This document shows positions 46,473 to 55,726 of a stretch of 64,000 nt of DNA, piece by piece; the first letter of the stretch is position 1, and each line of letters starts with the position of its first letter. The DNA comes from Tenacibaculum aiptasiae. GTDB taxonomy: Bacteria > Bacteroidota > Bacteroidia > Flavobacteriales > Flavobacteriaceae. Under the pieces are notes generated by a model. It worked only from the letters and a program-made list of their open reading frames with translations, was not told where the DNA came from and searched no databases. The stretch spans positions 138,168 to 202,167 of the forward strand of contig NZ_WAAU01000014.1 of the NCBI RefSeq assembly GCF_008806755.1. The letters run 5' to 3'. The position numbers were made by a program, and so were the translations under genes.

Positions 46473-47601
46473 ATGTTGTATGATTTTTGATTTTATTAAT
46501 TATAAAATGATAATCTTCTGGGTTGTTTACAAAATCTAAATCAGAAACATCAATGATTAAAATATTTAAATCTGATTGTGTTTTTATAAAGTTGCTATAG
46601 CCATCGTGTATTTTCTGTAAATAACTGGCTTCAATATTTTGTTCGTATTCTCTACCTCTTTTTTTAATATTTTGTAAAAGACGCTCGGTGTTTTGATATA
46701 AATAAACGTATAAATCAGGTTTAGTTATTTCTTTATACATTAAATCGAACATTTTTCTATATAATTTATATTCGTCTTCTTGCAATGTGATTTGAGCAAA
46801 AATTAAAGATTTAAATATATAGTAGTCAGAAACAATAAAGTTTTTGAAAAGATCAAACTGAGCTAAGTCATCAGATAATTGTTGATATCTATCAGCAAGA
46901 AAACTCATTTCTAAAGGAAAAGCATATCGTTCATTATCATTATAAAATTTAGGTAAAAAAGGATTGTCTGCAAAACGTTCTAATACAATTTTGGCATTAA
47001 ATTCATCAGACATCATATTGGCTAAAGAAGTTTTTCCTGCACCAATATTTCCCTCAATAGCTATATAATTATACTTTTCGGTAATAGGAATAGGTCTTTT
47101 TAATTCCTCATTAATAGGTGTTATTTCTGAATTGTCTACACAATTTTCAAGGCAAATATATAAATGCTTTTTCTCTATTGGGTGAATTGTATTTCTAGCT
47201 ATTTCAACCAAAGGAACCAAAGCAAACTTACGTTCTAACATTCTTGGATGTGGAACAATTAAGTTTTTTGAAAAAATTATTTCATCGTCAAATAATAAAA
47301 TATCAATATCAATAATTCTATCGGTATAACCTTCAGAAGTATTTCTAATTCTACCTAGTTCTTTTTCAATAAAAAGTAACTTTTTTATCAAGGTTTCAGG
47401 AGGTAAATAAGTAGAAACTTTAATACATGTGTTGTAAAAATTAGCTCCATCAAAGCCTAAGGAAGGAGTTTCATATACAGTTGCAATTTTTTGAATAGCA
47501 CCGATTTGATCGGCAATTAAATTAACAGCACTTTGAATATTTTGCAACTTATTCCCTTGGTTCGTTCCTATAGATAAATATGTAATTCTTTGTATTTTCA
47601 T
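46471..47601 (-). CDS. folK: Fusion of folate HPPK (FolK) and deoxynucleoside kinase
   Basis: 376 residues in two clear parts. Residues 1-~135 are 6-hydroxymethyl-7,8-dihydropterin pyrophosphokinase (YLSIGTNQGNKLQNI, GRIRNTSEGYTDRIIDIDILLFDD, VPHPRMLERKFALVPL). Residues ~170-376 are a deoxyadenosine/deoxyguanosine-type kinase with P-loop AIEGNIGAGKTSLA and YLYQNTERLLQNIKKRGREYEQ. One catalyses a folate step, the other nucleoside salvage, so the fusion joins unrelated pathways. A separate kinase of the same family is at 58987. The fusion is, to my knowledge, widespread in Flavobacteriaceae. Confidence 0.92.
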   Translation of the reverse strand: MKIQRITYLSIGTNQGNKLQNIQSAVNLIADQIGAIQKIATVYETPSLGFDGANFYNTCIKVSTYLPPETLIKKLLFIEKELGRIRNTSEGYTDRIIDIDILLFDDEIIFSKNLIVPHPRMLERKFALVPLVEIARNTIHPIEKKHLYICLENCVDNSEITPINEELKRPIPITEKYNYIAIEGNIGAGKTSLANMMSDEFNAKIVLERFADNPFLPKFYNDNERYAFPLEMSFLADRYQQLSDDLAQFDLFKNFIVSDYYIFKSLIFAQITLQEDEYKLYRKMFDLMYKEITKPDLYVYLYQNTERLLQNIKKRGREYEQNIEASYLQKIHDGYSNFIKTQSDLNILIIDVSDLDFVNNPEDYHFIINKIKNHTT

Positions 47602-47747
47602 GAGTAGAGTGCAAAGAAAAATAAAACTTAAATAAGAACGAGCAAAAAATAAAATTTTTATTTAACAAATTTCTTCATAAAAGGATAGGGTAAACTGCTT
47701 TTTACTTGTTTTAATACTGAATTTCTTTAAGAGTAAATTTTTTAATA

Positions 47748-47808
47748 GATTATTGGGGAATAATCAAAACGAACTCTACTAAGGCTACTATTGACAGTGG
47801 CCTTTTTT
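47748..47808 (+). ncRNA. Possible small RNA with orphan terminator
   Basis: Perfect hairpin GATTATT-GGGG-AATAATC (47748-47765), a short linker, then a terminator hairpin AAGGCTACT / AGTGGCCTT (47781-47804) and T run. The T run is on the plus strand, but no plus-strand gene lies upstream: the nearest gene (46471-47601) runs the other way. A weak -7-like TAAATTTT is at 47734. Confidence 0.35.
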
Positions 47809-47830
47809 ATTAAGATTAATAAGGTTAAAT

Positions 47831-47860
47831 AAAAAAGCAACCATTATGGTTGCTTTTTTT
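47831..47860 (-). terminator. Terminator after the sigma-linked membrane gene
   Basis: Stem AAAAAAGCAACCAT / ATGGTTGCTTTTTT around TT, 29 bases beyond the stop of the minus-strand gene at 47889. Confidence 0.85.
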
Positions 47861-47888
47861 GAAAGAAAAATTTGAGACTTATATTTTC

Positions 47889-49025
47889 TTAAAAAGAATA
47901 TGTTATTCCTGTTTGAAAGTTTAATGTATTAGAGTTAAAATTAATATTGTTGGAATGATATAAATTAAAAAATTGTTTATAGTTACATTCAACACTAAAT
48001 TGTAAATTTTTTGAAACATCAAAAATATATTCTGCACCTAAGTTGAAGGTGAAATTTCTACTTTTAATCATTTTTGATGTACCAAGTAAAAGTCTTTTCG
48101 AGTTTGAAGAGTATGCATATATTCCATTTTTTTCTAGTAAAAGAATACTGAAACCTGATATAATCGAAAAGTTTGGAACTTTTTTTAAGAATACATATTT
48201 AGTTTCTAAAGGTATTTCTAGGTAATTATTTCTTTCACTAATATGAATAAAATGAGCGTCCTGAAATAAAAGTTTTAAGTCACTAAAATACAAATTTCCT
48301 TGGATGTTAACGGTATTTGCATTTAAAAGGTTATTGATGCTTTGTTCATTAGGTACATGATAAGTGTTAAAGTTAATCTTTAACCTTTTTAGTCCTGTTC
48401 TTATTTTAAGACGTTTATTTATAATATAATTAAAATAAATACCATAAGTTTCGCTAGTACTATTGTTTTTATTTCTTTTTCCAATATTTTTAATGTGGTT
48501 TTCAGTAACACTAGTGTTTAAAAAGTTTATACCAGCTGTGGCTGTTATTTCCCATTTTTCATAAATGTTTTTTTTCGGAGTTTCAAGAGTATTAAGATTT
48601 AGTTTTGGGAAAATGTTAGTAATATTAAGTTTATGATAATTTTTAGGAGAAAGAGATATTGCTTGTTTTAAGGTTGTTTTTGGGTGTGTAATATTGTTCT
48701 CTTTAATTAAAAGAGTTTTTACAAGATGTTTAGAAGTTTTCTTTTCTTTTTTTTCTTTCTTTTTGTTGATTCCTGTTATTTTATATTGTGCATCTGGAGA
48801 TATTAGGTATTCTTCATTAATTTTTGTTGAAGTATGAACAGGTGAGGGTTTCAATAAATAGAAAAGTCCTATGCTTAGTAATATTAACAAAAGCAGATAC
48901 CATCTAGTGTTTGTTTTTTTTCTAGATAATTTACTTTCAATGTTTTCCCAAACAAATTCTTCAGGAGATTCTTGTAACTGATCTAGTTTGTGTTTAAGTA
49001 CTTTACCAATTTCCTGTTTATCCAT
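47889..49025 (-). CDS. Sigma-linked membrane protein with beta-barrel-like C-domain
   Basis: 378 residues: a short cytoplasmic N-part (VLKHKLDQLQESPEEFVWENIESKLSRKK, an anti-sigma-like segment), one membrane helix (~43-60, WYLLLLILLSIGLFYLL), a linker, and a C-terminal region of alternating strands (~155-378) like OMP_b-brl domains (KWEITATAGINFLNTS, ending FQTGITYSF). It overlaps the ECF sigma gene by 8 bases, so it may be its anti-sigma factor. How one protein with an inner membrane helix would also form an outer membrane barrel is unclear. Confidence 0.75.
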   Translation of the reverse strand: MDKQEIGKVLKHKLDQLQESPEEFVWENIESKLSRKKTNTRWYLLLLILLSIGLFYLLKPSPVHTSTKINEEYLISPDAQYKITGINKKKEKKEKKTSKHLVKTLLIKENNITHPKTTLKQAISLSPKNYHKLNITNIFPKLNLNTLETPKKNIYEKWEITATAGINFLNTSVTENHIKNIGKRNKNNSTSETYGIYFNYIINKRLKIRTGLKRLKINFNTYHVPNEQSINNLLNANTVNIQGNLYFSDLKLLFQDAHFIHISERNNYLEIPLETKYVFLKKVPNFSIISGFSILLLEKNGIYAYSSNSKRLLLGTSKMIKSRNFTFNLGAEYIFDVSKNLQFSVECNYKQFFNLYHSNNINFNSNTLNFQTGITYSF

Positions 49026-49560
49026 GAACTTTAGTTTGAGTTATATATTGTTGGATGTTTCCTTTTAAAATTTTTTTAGCTCTAAATAAATTAGATTTAG
49101 AGGTGCCTACTGAAATTGTTAACATATTAGAAATATCATTATGAGAAAAATTATCAAGTTCATATAGGTTAAATACTAAACGATATTGGTTTGGAAGCTT
49201 CTGAATAAATTTTAAAATAATAGATAGAGGTATTTCATTAATATTCTCAATAAAAACATCTTCATTTTTAAAAGAATAATTTTCTATTGGAGCCATTTGT
49301 ATACTTTTCTTATATCTATCTATAGCTTTATTTATTGCTATCCTTTTCATCCAACCTTCAAAACTACCTTTGTTTTTATACGATTTAATATTTTGAAATA
49401 TATAAAGAAAGGTATCTTGTAAATTATCTTGAGCTTCTTCTTTATTTGTACAGTATTTAAGAGAAAGAGAATACAAGCTATCTTTATAATTATTATATAA
49501 AATAGCTTGTGCTTCTCTATTTTTCTTTTTACAATTTTTTATTACTTCTTCTAAATTCAA
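49018..49560 (-). CDS. ECF-family RNA polymerase sigma factor
   Basis: 180 residues: region 2 (LYNNYKDSLYSLSLKYCTNKEEAQDNLQDTFLYIFQNI, KGSFEGWMKRIAINKAIDRYKK) and region 4 (LPNQYRLVFNLYELDNFSHNDISNMLTISVGTSKSNLFRAKKILK). Its stop overlaps the start of the membrane protein gene in ATGGATAA, the usual sigma/anti-sigma coupling. Regulon unknown. Confidence 0.93.
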   Translation of the reverse strand: MNLEEVIKNCKKKNREAQAILYNNYKDSLYSLSLKYCTNKEEAQDNLQDTFLYIFQNIKSYKNKGSFEGWMKRIAINKAIDRYKKSIQMAPIENYSFKNEDVFIENINEIPLSIILKFIQKLPNQYRLVFNLYELDNFSHNDISNMLTISVGTSKSNLFRAKKILKGNIQQYITQTKVHG

Positions 49561-49691
49561 TATGTAGCCTTTTTTATACTAATTTGACCTTTTTCATAGC
49601 AATGTCTATTTAATTAATTCAAGAATATTTTATTGTTATAAGTATGTAATTACTATTAAGTCTTTTTTTTGTAAAAGGTTGCGTAGAAAAG

Positions 49692-50618
49692 TTAATTATA
49701 CGAAAAACTTTCTTCAAAACTAGTAAGAGCACCAAATCCATCTATAGCGGAACGATAGGTTGATTTTACATGTTGATCATTTATAATAGAATTAGTAATT
49801 TCAAATTTTGTTACTAAAGGTGAGCTTTTAATTTCATAATTAAATTGTTGTATTGTTCGAGGTGAAATATTTCTAAATTTAAAAAAGGTAGGGGAGAAAC
49901 TAGCATTTTGATAATGAAGAATCATTAATTTTTTTTTACTGAATGTTTTTTCAAGAATTTTATATAACGCATTAGTTTCATTTGTGGTAGTAATAAATGA
50001 TTCAGACCATAATGTTTTGTTACTATTATTTATACGATATGTATTGTATTTTATTGGTGCATTATTATTATAGATGTATTCTGTAATTTGATGCCCCCCA
50101 TTACTAAATTCATTTTCGTAATAGATGCCATTTTGATTTTCATCTAAAACAATTTTTGCAATTATTTTGGTTTGAAAATTAAGACCATCCGTACTTTTAG
50201 CTTCATTTACAAATATTGTATCCGGAGTATGATTAAAAGTTGTTTTTTTGTAGTTATTAACAGAACCTTCTTCTTGTTTTTTAAAAGTTTCAATTAAGTT
50301 ACCATTATTATCATAAGTAAAAGTTTCAGTAGAGAGTAGTACCCCATTTTTTTTAACAATTCTTTCAGATAGCCTTTCATTTACATACTTAAATTGTCCA
50401 CTAACAGGTTCTTTTAAACCGTTAATTCCTTCGTAGGTTAATATTTTATTATTACTGATTTTATATTTTATTGAATCTTTTACATCACCAGTGTTAGGAT
50501 CAAAATTTTTATAAGTATAGCTAAATATTTGATTATTGGGAAGAGAAGGAATGACTATTTCATCAGTACAGGCGGTAAAAGTGAGTAGAAATAGTCCTAC
50601 GTAAAAAATGTTTTTCAT
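49692..50618 (-). CDS. Hypothetical lipoprotein with YD-like repeats
   Basis: 308 residues: lipoprotein signal MKNIFYVGLFLLTFTACTD, then a beta-rich body with strand-turn patterns recalling YD/RHS-like repeats (ETFTYDNNGNLIETFKKQ, ITEYIYNNNAPIKYNTYRINNSN). Exposed on a membrane, function unknown. A long AT-rich gap separates it from the sigma gene. Confidence 0.72.
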   Translation of the reverse strand: MKNIFYVGLFLLTFTACTDEIVIPSLPNNQIFSYTYKNFDPNTGDVKDSIKYKISNNKILTYEGINGLKEPVSGQFKYVNERLSERIVKKNGVLLSTETFTYDNNGNLIETFKKQEEGSVNNYKKTTFNHTPDTIFVNEAKSTDGLNFQTKIIAKIVLDENQNGIYYENEFSNGGHQITEYIYNNNAPIKYNTYRINNSNKTLWSESFITTTNETNALYKILEKTFSKKKLMILHYQNASFSPTFFKFRNISPRTIQQFNYEIKSSPLVTKFEITNSIINDQHVKSTYRSAIDGFGALTSFEESFSYN

Positions 50619-50672
50619 GACTTATTTATTTTATATTTATTATTAAGTCTTGAAAAATCGAAAAGGTTGCGT

Positions 50673-50708
50673 AAAAAAAAATCGTCAACTAAAATTGACG
50701 ATTTTTTT
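50673..50708 (-). terminator. Terminator after pnp
   Basis: Stem AAAAAAATCGTCAA / TTGACGATTTTTTT around CTAAAA, just beyond the pnp stop on the minus strand. Confidence 0.9.
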
Positions 50709-50721
50709 ACAAAAAAGAATA

Positions 50722-52962
50722 CTAATTTTCTTTCTTTTGTGGTCTAGATTTTCTATCATCACGACGATTATCGCGATTACGGTTATCTTTATCCTTGTAA
50801 TCCTTTTTACCATCATTGTTTCTTGGTTTAGAAACATAACCTTCTGGTTTTGGTAACAATGCTTTACGAGATACTTTTTCTTTACGAGTTCTAGGGTCTA
50901 AACCAAAGTATTTAACGTCTAAGATATCTCCTAATTTTACTACATCAGAAACATTATCTGTACGTTCCCAAGCTAATTCGCTTACGTGTAATAAAACTTC
51001 GTTTCCTGGAGCTTCTGTATACTCTACTACAGCACCAAAATCTAACATCTTAATAACTTTTACTTCGTAAACTGAACCTTTTTCAGGTTTAAAGGTCATA
51101 GCTTCAATACGAGCAATTACTTTGTCTATTCCTTCTTGGTTTGTTCCTAAAATTTCAACAATTCCTTCTTCAGTCACAGGATCTTCATTGATAACAATAG
51201 TAGTTTCTGTTTCTTTCTGTAATTCTTGAATGTGTTTTCCACCAGGTCCAATAAACGCACCAATTAAGTCGTTAGGAATTACTCTATTTACCATCTTAGG
51301 AGCATGTGCTTTTACTTCCCCATTAGGAGTAGCAATAGTATCAGTTAATTTTTCTAAGATATGTAAACGTCCATCACGAGCTTGTTTTAAAGCGTTTACT
51401 AAAATCTCGTAACTTAATCCTTTGATTTTAATATCCATTTGACAAGCTGTAATACCATCTGCAGTACCAGTTACTTTAAAGTCCATGTCACCTAAGTGAT
51501 CTTCGTCTCCTAAAATATCAGATAATACAGCATAACGATCCCCATCAGAGATTAATCCCATTGCAATACCTGAAACTGGCTTTTTCATTTTAACACCAGC
51601 ATCCATTAATGCCATTGTACCAGAACATACTGTGGCCATTGAAGAAGAACCATTAGATTCTAAAACTTCAGAAACTACACGTACTGTGTAAGGACAATCA
51701 TCAGGAATCATTCCTTTTAAAGCTCTTTGAGCTAAGTTTCCATGTCCAATTTCACGACGAGACGTTCCTCTTAAAGGGCGTGCCTCTCCTGTTGAAAATG
51801 GAGGGAAGTTATAATGTAAGTAAAAACGTTCTTCGTCTTGGATAGTTGGAGAGTCAATCATGTTAGCATCTCTAGAAGTTCCTAAAGTAACTGTTGCTAA
51901 AGCTTGAGTTTCTCCACGTGTAAAGATTGAAGAACCATGAGTTCTTGGTAAATAATCAACCTCACACCAAATTGGTCTAATATCTGTAGTGTTACGTCCA
52001 TCTAAACGTAATCCTTCATTTAAAGTTAAATCACGTACAGCTGCTTTATGAGCTTTACCGAAGTACTTTCCTACTAAATCACCAAATTCTTCTAATTCTT
52101 CTTCAGTAAACATAGCAATTACTTCTTCTTTTACTTCAGAAAAAGCTAAACCACGTTCTTGTTTAGAAGTACCTCTTTTAGCGATATCGTAACATTTTTG
52201 GTAAGCAGCATCATGAATTTTTTGAGCTAATTCTTCATTAGTAGCTTCAGCTTCATATTCACGAGTTTCCTTTTTACCTGCAGCTTCAGCTAAAGCTACC
52301 TGAGCAGCACATTGTATTTTAATTGCTTCGTGAGCAACTTTAATAGCATCAGCCATTTCTTCTTCAGAAACTTCATCCATTTCTCCTTCAACCATGGCAA
52401 CAAAATCATTAGAAGCTCCTACCATTAAATCGATATCAGCTTCAGCTAATTGCGTAGCACTTGGGTTAATGATGAATTCACCATTAATTCTAGCTACACG
52501 AACCTCAGAAATTGGTGCTTCAAAAGGAATATCTGATAATTGGATAGCAGCAGAAGCAGCTAAACCAGCTAATGCATCTGGCATAACATTTTCATCATGA
52601 GACATTAATTGAATCATTACCTGAGTTTCTGCATGGTAATCTTTAGGGAAGAGAGGTCTTAAAACTCTATCCACTAAACGCATAGTTAAAATTTCTTCGT
52701 TTGAAGGACGTGCTTCACGCTTCATAAATCCACCTGGATAACGACCAGCAGCAGCAAATTTTTCTCTATAATCTACTGTTAAAGGTAAAAAGTCAATACC
52801 AGGGTTTGCAGTTCTTGCTGATACAACTGTGGCTAATAACATTGTATCTCCCATTCTTACAACAACAGAACCATCTGCTTGTTTAGCTAATTTTCCTGTT
52901 TCTAATGTGATGGTTCTTCCATCTCCAAGCTCAATGACTTGGTTAAATACTTTTGGAATCAT
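50722..52962 (-). CDS. pnp: Polyribonucleotide nucleotidyltransferase (PNPase)
   Basis: 746 residues in the full PNPase order: two RNase PH domains ([54 protein letters not shown] region), helical domain between them, KH domain ([16 protein letters not shown]) and S1 domain ([17 protein letters not shown]). It ends in a charged disordered tail rich in Asp, Arg, Lys and Asn (~715-746). Degrades mRNA 3'-5'. It lies downstream of rpsO, the widespread rpsO-pnp order, but a terminator intervenes at 53106. Confidence 0.96.
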   Translation of the reverse strand: MIPKVFNQVIELGDGRTITLETGKLAKQADGSVVVRMGDTMLLATVVSARTANPGIDFLPLTVDYREKFAAAGRYPGGFMKREARPSNEEILTMRLVDRVLRPLFPKDYHAETQVMIQLMSHDENVMPDALAGLAASAAIQLSDIPFEAPISEVRVARINGEFIINPSATQLAEADIDLMVGASNDFVAMVEGEMDEVSEEEMADAIKVAHEAIKIQCAAQVALAEAAGKKETREYEAEATNEELAQKIHDAAYQKCYDIAKRGTSKQERGLAFSEVKEEVIAMFTEEELEEFGDLVGKYFGKAHKAAVRDLTLNEGLRLDGRNTTDIRPIWCEVDYLPRTHGSSIFTRGETQALATVTLGTSRDANMIDSPTIQDEERFYLHYNFPPFSTGEARPLRGTSRREIGHGNLAQRALKGMIPDDCPYTVRVVSEVLESNGSSSMATVCSGTMALMDAGVKMKKPVSGIAMGLISDGDRYAVLSDILGDEDHLGDMDFKVTGTADGITACQMDIKIKGLSYEILVNALKQARDGRLHILEKLTDTIATPNGEVKAHAPKMVNRVIPNDLIGAFIGPGGKHIQELQKETETTIVINEDPVTEEGIVEILGTNQEGIDKVIARIEAMTFKPEKGSVYEVKVIKMLDFGAVVEYTEAPGNEVLLHVSELAWERTDNVSDVVKLGDILDVKYFGLDPRTRKEKVSRKALLPKPEGYVSKPRNNDGKKDYKDKDNRNRDNRRDDRKSRPQKKEN

Positions 52963-53027
52963 AAATTAATTCTTCTAAATTTTTAATTCGTTTTTTGTTG
53001 TTGTGTTGTTGTATTTCCAATGGAAAA

Positions 53028-53088
53028 CCAAAATTGTTGTTAGTAATTTTGGATTTTTTATATAAATTTCTGTTTGTTAGTCAGAAAT
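53028..53088 (-). promoter_or_regulatory. Hairpins in the pnp leader
   Basis: Two inverted repeats lie in the 182-base gap before pnp: CCAAAATT / AATTTTGG (53028-53052) and ATTTCTG / CAGAAAT (53066-53088). PNPase genes often control themselves through a leader hairpin; here that is only inferred. Confidence 0.3.
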
Positions 53089-53105
53089 GAATTTTTTGTA
53101 AAATA

Positions 53106-53136
53106 AAAAAGAGGCACGTTTATAGAGCCTCTTTTT
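53106..53136 (-). terminator. Terminator between rpsO and pnp
   Basis: Stem AAAAAGAGGC / GCCTCTTTTT, 9 bases beyond the rpsO stop. Partial read-through may feed pnp. Confidence 0.88.
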
Positions 53137-53144
53137 GGTAGAAA

Positions 53145-53414
53145 TTATTTTCTAATTCCTAATTCTTTAATAATCGCACGGTATCTGTTGATATCCTTTT
53201 TCTTTAAGTAATCTAACAAGCTTCTACGCTTACCTACCATTTTTACTAATGAACGCTCCGTGTTGAAATCTTTACGATTTTGCTTTAAGTGCTCAGTTAA
53301 GTGGTTAATTCTGTGCGTGAATAATGCGATTTGTCCTTCTGCAGAACCAGTATCGTTTGCTCCTTTACCGTGTTTAGCAAAGATGCTTTCCTTTACTTCT
53401 TTAGTTAAATACAT
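53145..53414 (-). CDS. rpsO: 30S ribosomal protein S15
   Basis: 89 residues, full length. Signature TGSAEGQIALFTHRINHLTEHLKQNRKDFNTERSLVKMVGKRRSLLDYLKKKD. Binds the central domain of 16S rRNA. A good -7 box and a leader hairpin are upstream. Confidence 0.98.
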   Translation of the reverse strand: MYLTKEVKESIFAKHGKGANDTGSAEGQIALFTHRINHLTEHLKQNRKDFNTERSLVKMVGKRRSLLDYLKKKDINRYRAIIKELGIRK

Positions 53415-53443
53415 ACCAATATTGTTTAAATGATTTTAATGTA

Positions 53444-53475
53444 CTCAATGCTTTTACATTGAAGCTGCAAATGTA
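53444..53475 (-). promoter_or_regulatory. rpsO promoter (-7 TACATTTG) and leader hairpin
   Basis: Exact TAnnTTTG at 53468-53475 (minus strand), then a leader hairpin TTCAATG / CATTGAG with loop TAAAAG (53444-53463). S15 often represses its own mRNA through a leader structure; that use here is inferred. Confidence 0.5.
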
Positions 53476-53504
53476 CAATTATTTTTTAGAATGTTAATAA
53501 AGAA

Positions 53505-53537
53505 CCAAAAAATAAAAAAGCTAGCGTTAGCTAGCTT
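53505..53537 (-). terminator. Terminator after accD
   Basis: Perfect stem AAGCTAGC / GCTAGCTT with loop GTTA, followed on the minus strand by a T-rich run. Confidence 0.88.
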
Positions 53538-53543
53538 CCTTAA

Positions 53544-54401
53544 TTAGGCTCTAATTGGTTGATTTTGGATTAAATCAATATATAAGTTAACTTGTTTCTT
53601 TAAGTTTTTTCTTTCGTAAATACCATCTAAGAATCCATGTTCTAAAACAAATTCAGAACGTTGGAATCCTTCAGGTAATTCTTTACCTGTTGTGTCTTTT
53701 ACAACACGTGGTCCAGCAAATGCAATTAAAGCATTAGGTTCAGCTATGTTAATGTCTCCTAGCATTGCAAAAGAAGCTGTTGTTCCTCCAGTTGTAGGAT
53801 CTGTACATAATGATATGTATGGTAATTTAGCTTCTGCTAATTGAGCTAACTTTGCTGATGTTTTTACTAACTGCATTAAAGATAATGAAGCTTCCATCAT
53901 ACGAGCACCTCCTGATTTTGATACCATTAAAAATGGTAATTCGTGTTGGATTGCATAATCAATAGCTCTTGCTATCTTTTCTCCTACAACACTTCCCATT
54001 GATCCTCCGATAAAAGCAAAGTCCATAGAAGCAATAACAATATCTTTTCCTAAAGATTTACCAACAGCAGTTCGTACAGCATCTTTTAATCCTGTTTTCT
54101 TTTGTGCTGCTTTTAAACGATCTGGATATTTTTTAGTATCCACAAATTTTAAAGGATCTTTAGCAGTTAACTCTGAATTTAATTCTTCGAACTTATTGTC
54201 GTCAAAAAACAACTCAAAATATTCATTACTTCCTATACGTACATGGTATCCATCTTCTGGACTTACATATAAGTTTTTCTTTAATTCGTCTGTATCAATA
54301 ATTTTCCCGCTTGGAGTTTTATACCACAAGCCTTTAGGAGTGTCTTTTTTTTCTTCGGTAGGGGTTTGAATTCCCTTGTCTTTACGTTTAAACCAAGCCA
54401 T
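53544..54401 (-). CDS. accD: Acetyl-CoA carboxylase carboxyltransferase beta subunit
   Basis: 285 residues. The carboxyltransferase core is typical ([58 protein letters not shown]). The N-terminal zinc ribbon of most AccD proteins is present in outline ([10 protein letters not shown]...[15 protein letters not shown], ~24-57), but all four cysteines are replaced. Transfers the carboxyl group to acetyl-CoA for fatty acid synthesis. Preceded by a TACATTTG -7 box (54466-54473). Confidence 0.96.
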   Translation of the reverse strand: MAWFKRKDKGIQTPTEEKKDTPKGLWYKTPSGKIIDTDELKKNLYVSPEDGYHVRIGSNEYFELFFDDNKFEELNSELTAKDPLKFVDTKKYPDRLKAAQKKTGLKDAVRTAVGKSLGKDIVIASMDFAFIGGSMGSVVGEKIARAIDYAIQHELPFLMVSKSGGARMMEASLSLMQLVKTSAKLAQLAEAKLPYISLCTDPTTGGTTASFAMLGDINIAEPNALIAFAGPRVVKDTTGKELPEGFQRSEFVLEHGFLDGIYERKNLKKQVNLYIDLIQNQPIRA

Positions 54402-54465
54402 AGTGTTTAGTTTATATTTTGTTGTTTGTGTGTTATTAACTCTTTTTTATGAAAAGAGTAGGCTA

Positions 54466-54473
54466 CAAATGTA
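54466..54473 (-). promoter_or_regulatory. -7 box (TACATTTG) for accD
   Basis: Exact TAnnTTTG on the minus strand, 64 bases before the accD start; the leader contains an A/T-rich hairpin (ACTCTTTT / GAAAAGAGT). Confidence 0.55.
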
Positions 54474-54506
54474 AAAGATTTTTACGAACTTTACTTTTAT
54501 GAGCAA

Positions 54507-54545
54507 TAAAAAAAGCATCTAACCTCGATTAGATGCTTTTTTTTG
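54507..54545 (-). terminator. Terminator after fbaA
   Basis: Stem AAAAGCATCTAA / TTAGATGCTTTT with loop CCTCGA and T runs on both strands. Confidence 0.9.
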
Positions 54546-54560
54546 TTGATTTATAGTTGT

Positions 54561-55628
54561 TTATAAGGTGTTTACATTGTTTAAATCTTCAAAAGCTTTT
54601 TTAAGACGAGCTTTAAAAGTTTGTTCACCTTCTCTTAACCATTTACGTGGATCGTAGTATTTTTTGTTAGGTAAATCTTCTCCTTCTGGATTACCAATTT
54701 GGCTTGATAAGTATTCTTTTTTACCTATGATGTAGTCACGAATACCTTCTGTAAAAGCATATTGTAAATCTGTGTCAATATTCATTTTGATAACACCATA
54801 ACCTATAGATTCTCTAATTTCTTCTAAAGTAGAACCAGATCCTCCATGGAATACAAAATCAATAGTATTATGAGGTACGTTGTATTTTTCTGAGATATAC
54901 TCTTGAGAATTTTTTAAGATTTTTGGAGTTAATTTTACATTTCCTGGCTTGTATACTCCATGAACATTACCAAAAGCAGCAGCAATTGTAAATTGATCAC
55001 TTACTTTCATTAACTCTTCATAAGCATAAGCAACTTCTTCCGGCTGTGTATATAATTTAGAAACATCTACATCGGTATTATCTACACCATCTTCTTCTCC
55101 ACCTGTAATACCTAACTCAATTTCTAATGTCATACCCATTTTACTCATACGAGCTAAGTATTCTTTACAAATCTCTATATTTTCTTCTAATGGTTCTTCA
55201 CTTAAATCAATCATATGTGAGCTATAAAGAGACTTTCCTGTTTCTTTATAAAATTGCTCACTAGCATCTAATAAACCATCAATCCAAGGTAATAATTTTT
55301 TAGCCGCATGATCTGTATGTAAAATTACAGGTACTCCATAAGCTTCAGCTAATAAATGAATGTGTTTTGCTCCAGCTACAGCTCCCGCTATTGCAGCTTT
55401 TTGATCTTCGTTAGAAAGTCCTTTCCCTGCATTGAATTGAGCTCCTCCATTTGAAAACTGAATAATTACTGGAGAGTTTAGTTCTTTTGCAGTTTCTAAT
55501 ACAGTATTAATAGTGTTTGAACCTACTACGTTTACTGCTGGTAAAGCAAATCCTTTTTCTTTTGCTAATTGAAATATTGCTTGAACTTCTTTTCCAGTAG
55601 CAACACCTGGTTTGATATTATGAGACAT
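54561..55628 (-). CDS. fbaA: Class II fructose-bisphosphate aldolase
   Basis: 355 residues. Zinc and catalytic motifs: VILHTDHAAKKLLPWIDG (His, Asp), LEIELGITGGEEDGVDN (Glu), FGNVHGVYKPGNVKL (His), FVFHGGSGSTLEEI (His), IKMNIDTDLQYAFTEGIRDY. Cleaves fructose 1,6-bisphosphate in glycolysis and the reverse in gluconeogenesis. A TATTTTTG -7 box (55661-55668) precedes it. Confidence 0.97.
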   Translation of the reverse strand: MSHNIKPGVATGKEVQAIFQLAKEKGFALPAVNVVGSNTINTVLETAKELNSPVIIQFSNGGAQFNAGKGLSNEDQKAAIAGAVAGAKHIHLLAEAYGVPVILHTDHAAKKLLPWIDGLLDASEQFYKETGKSLYSSHMIDLSEEPLEENIEICKEYLARMSKMGMTLEIELGITGGEEDGVDNTDVDVSKLYTQPEEVAYAYEELMKVSDQFTIAAAFGNVHGVYKPGNVKLTPKILKNSQEYISEKYNVPHNTIDFVFHGGSGSTLEEIRESIGYGVIKMNIDTDLQYAFTEGIRDYIIGKKEYLSSQIGNPEGEDLPNKKYYDPRKWLREGEQTFKARLKKAFEDLNNVNTL

Positions 55629-55660
55629 TAAAATTGATTTTTAGTTGTATTATAATGCTC

Positions 55661-55668
55661 CAAAAATA
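55661..55668 (-). promoter_or_regulatory. -7 box (TATTTTTG) for fbaA
   Basis: Exact TAnnTTTG on the minus strand, 32 bases before the start codon. Confidence 0.5.
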
Positions 55669-55726
55669 AGAAAATTAAAACTTATCTGAATTAAAAATAA
55701 CGATAACGTTGTAGCAAAAAAAGAAG

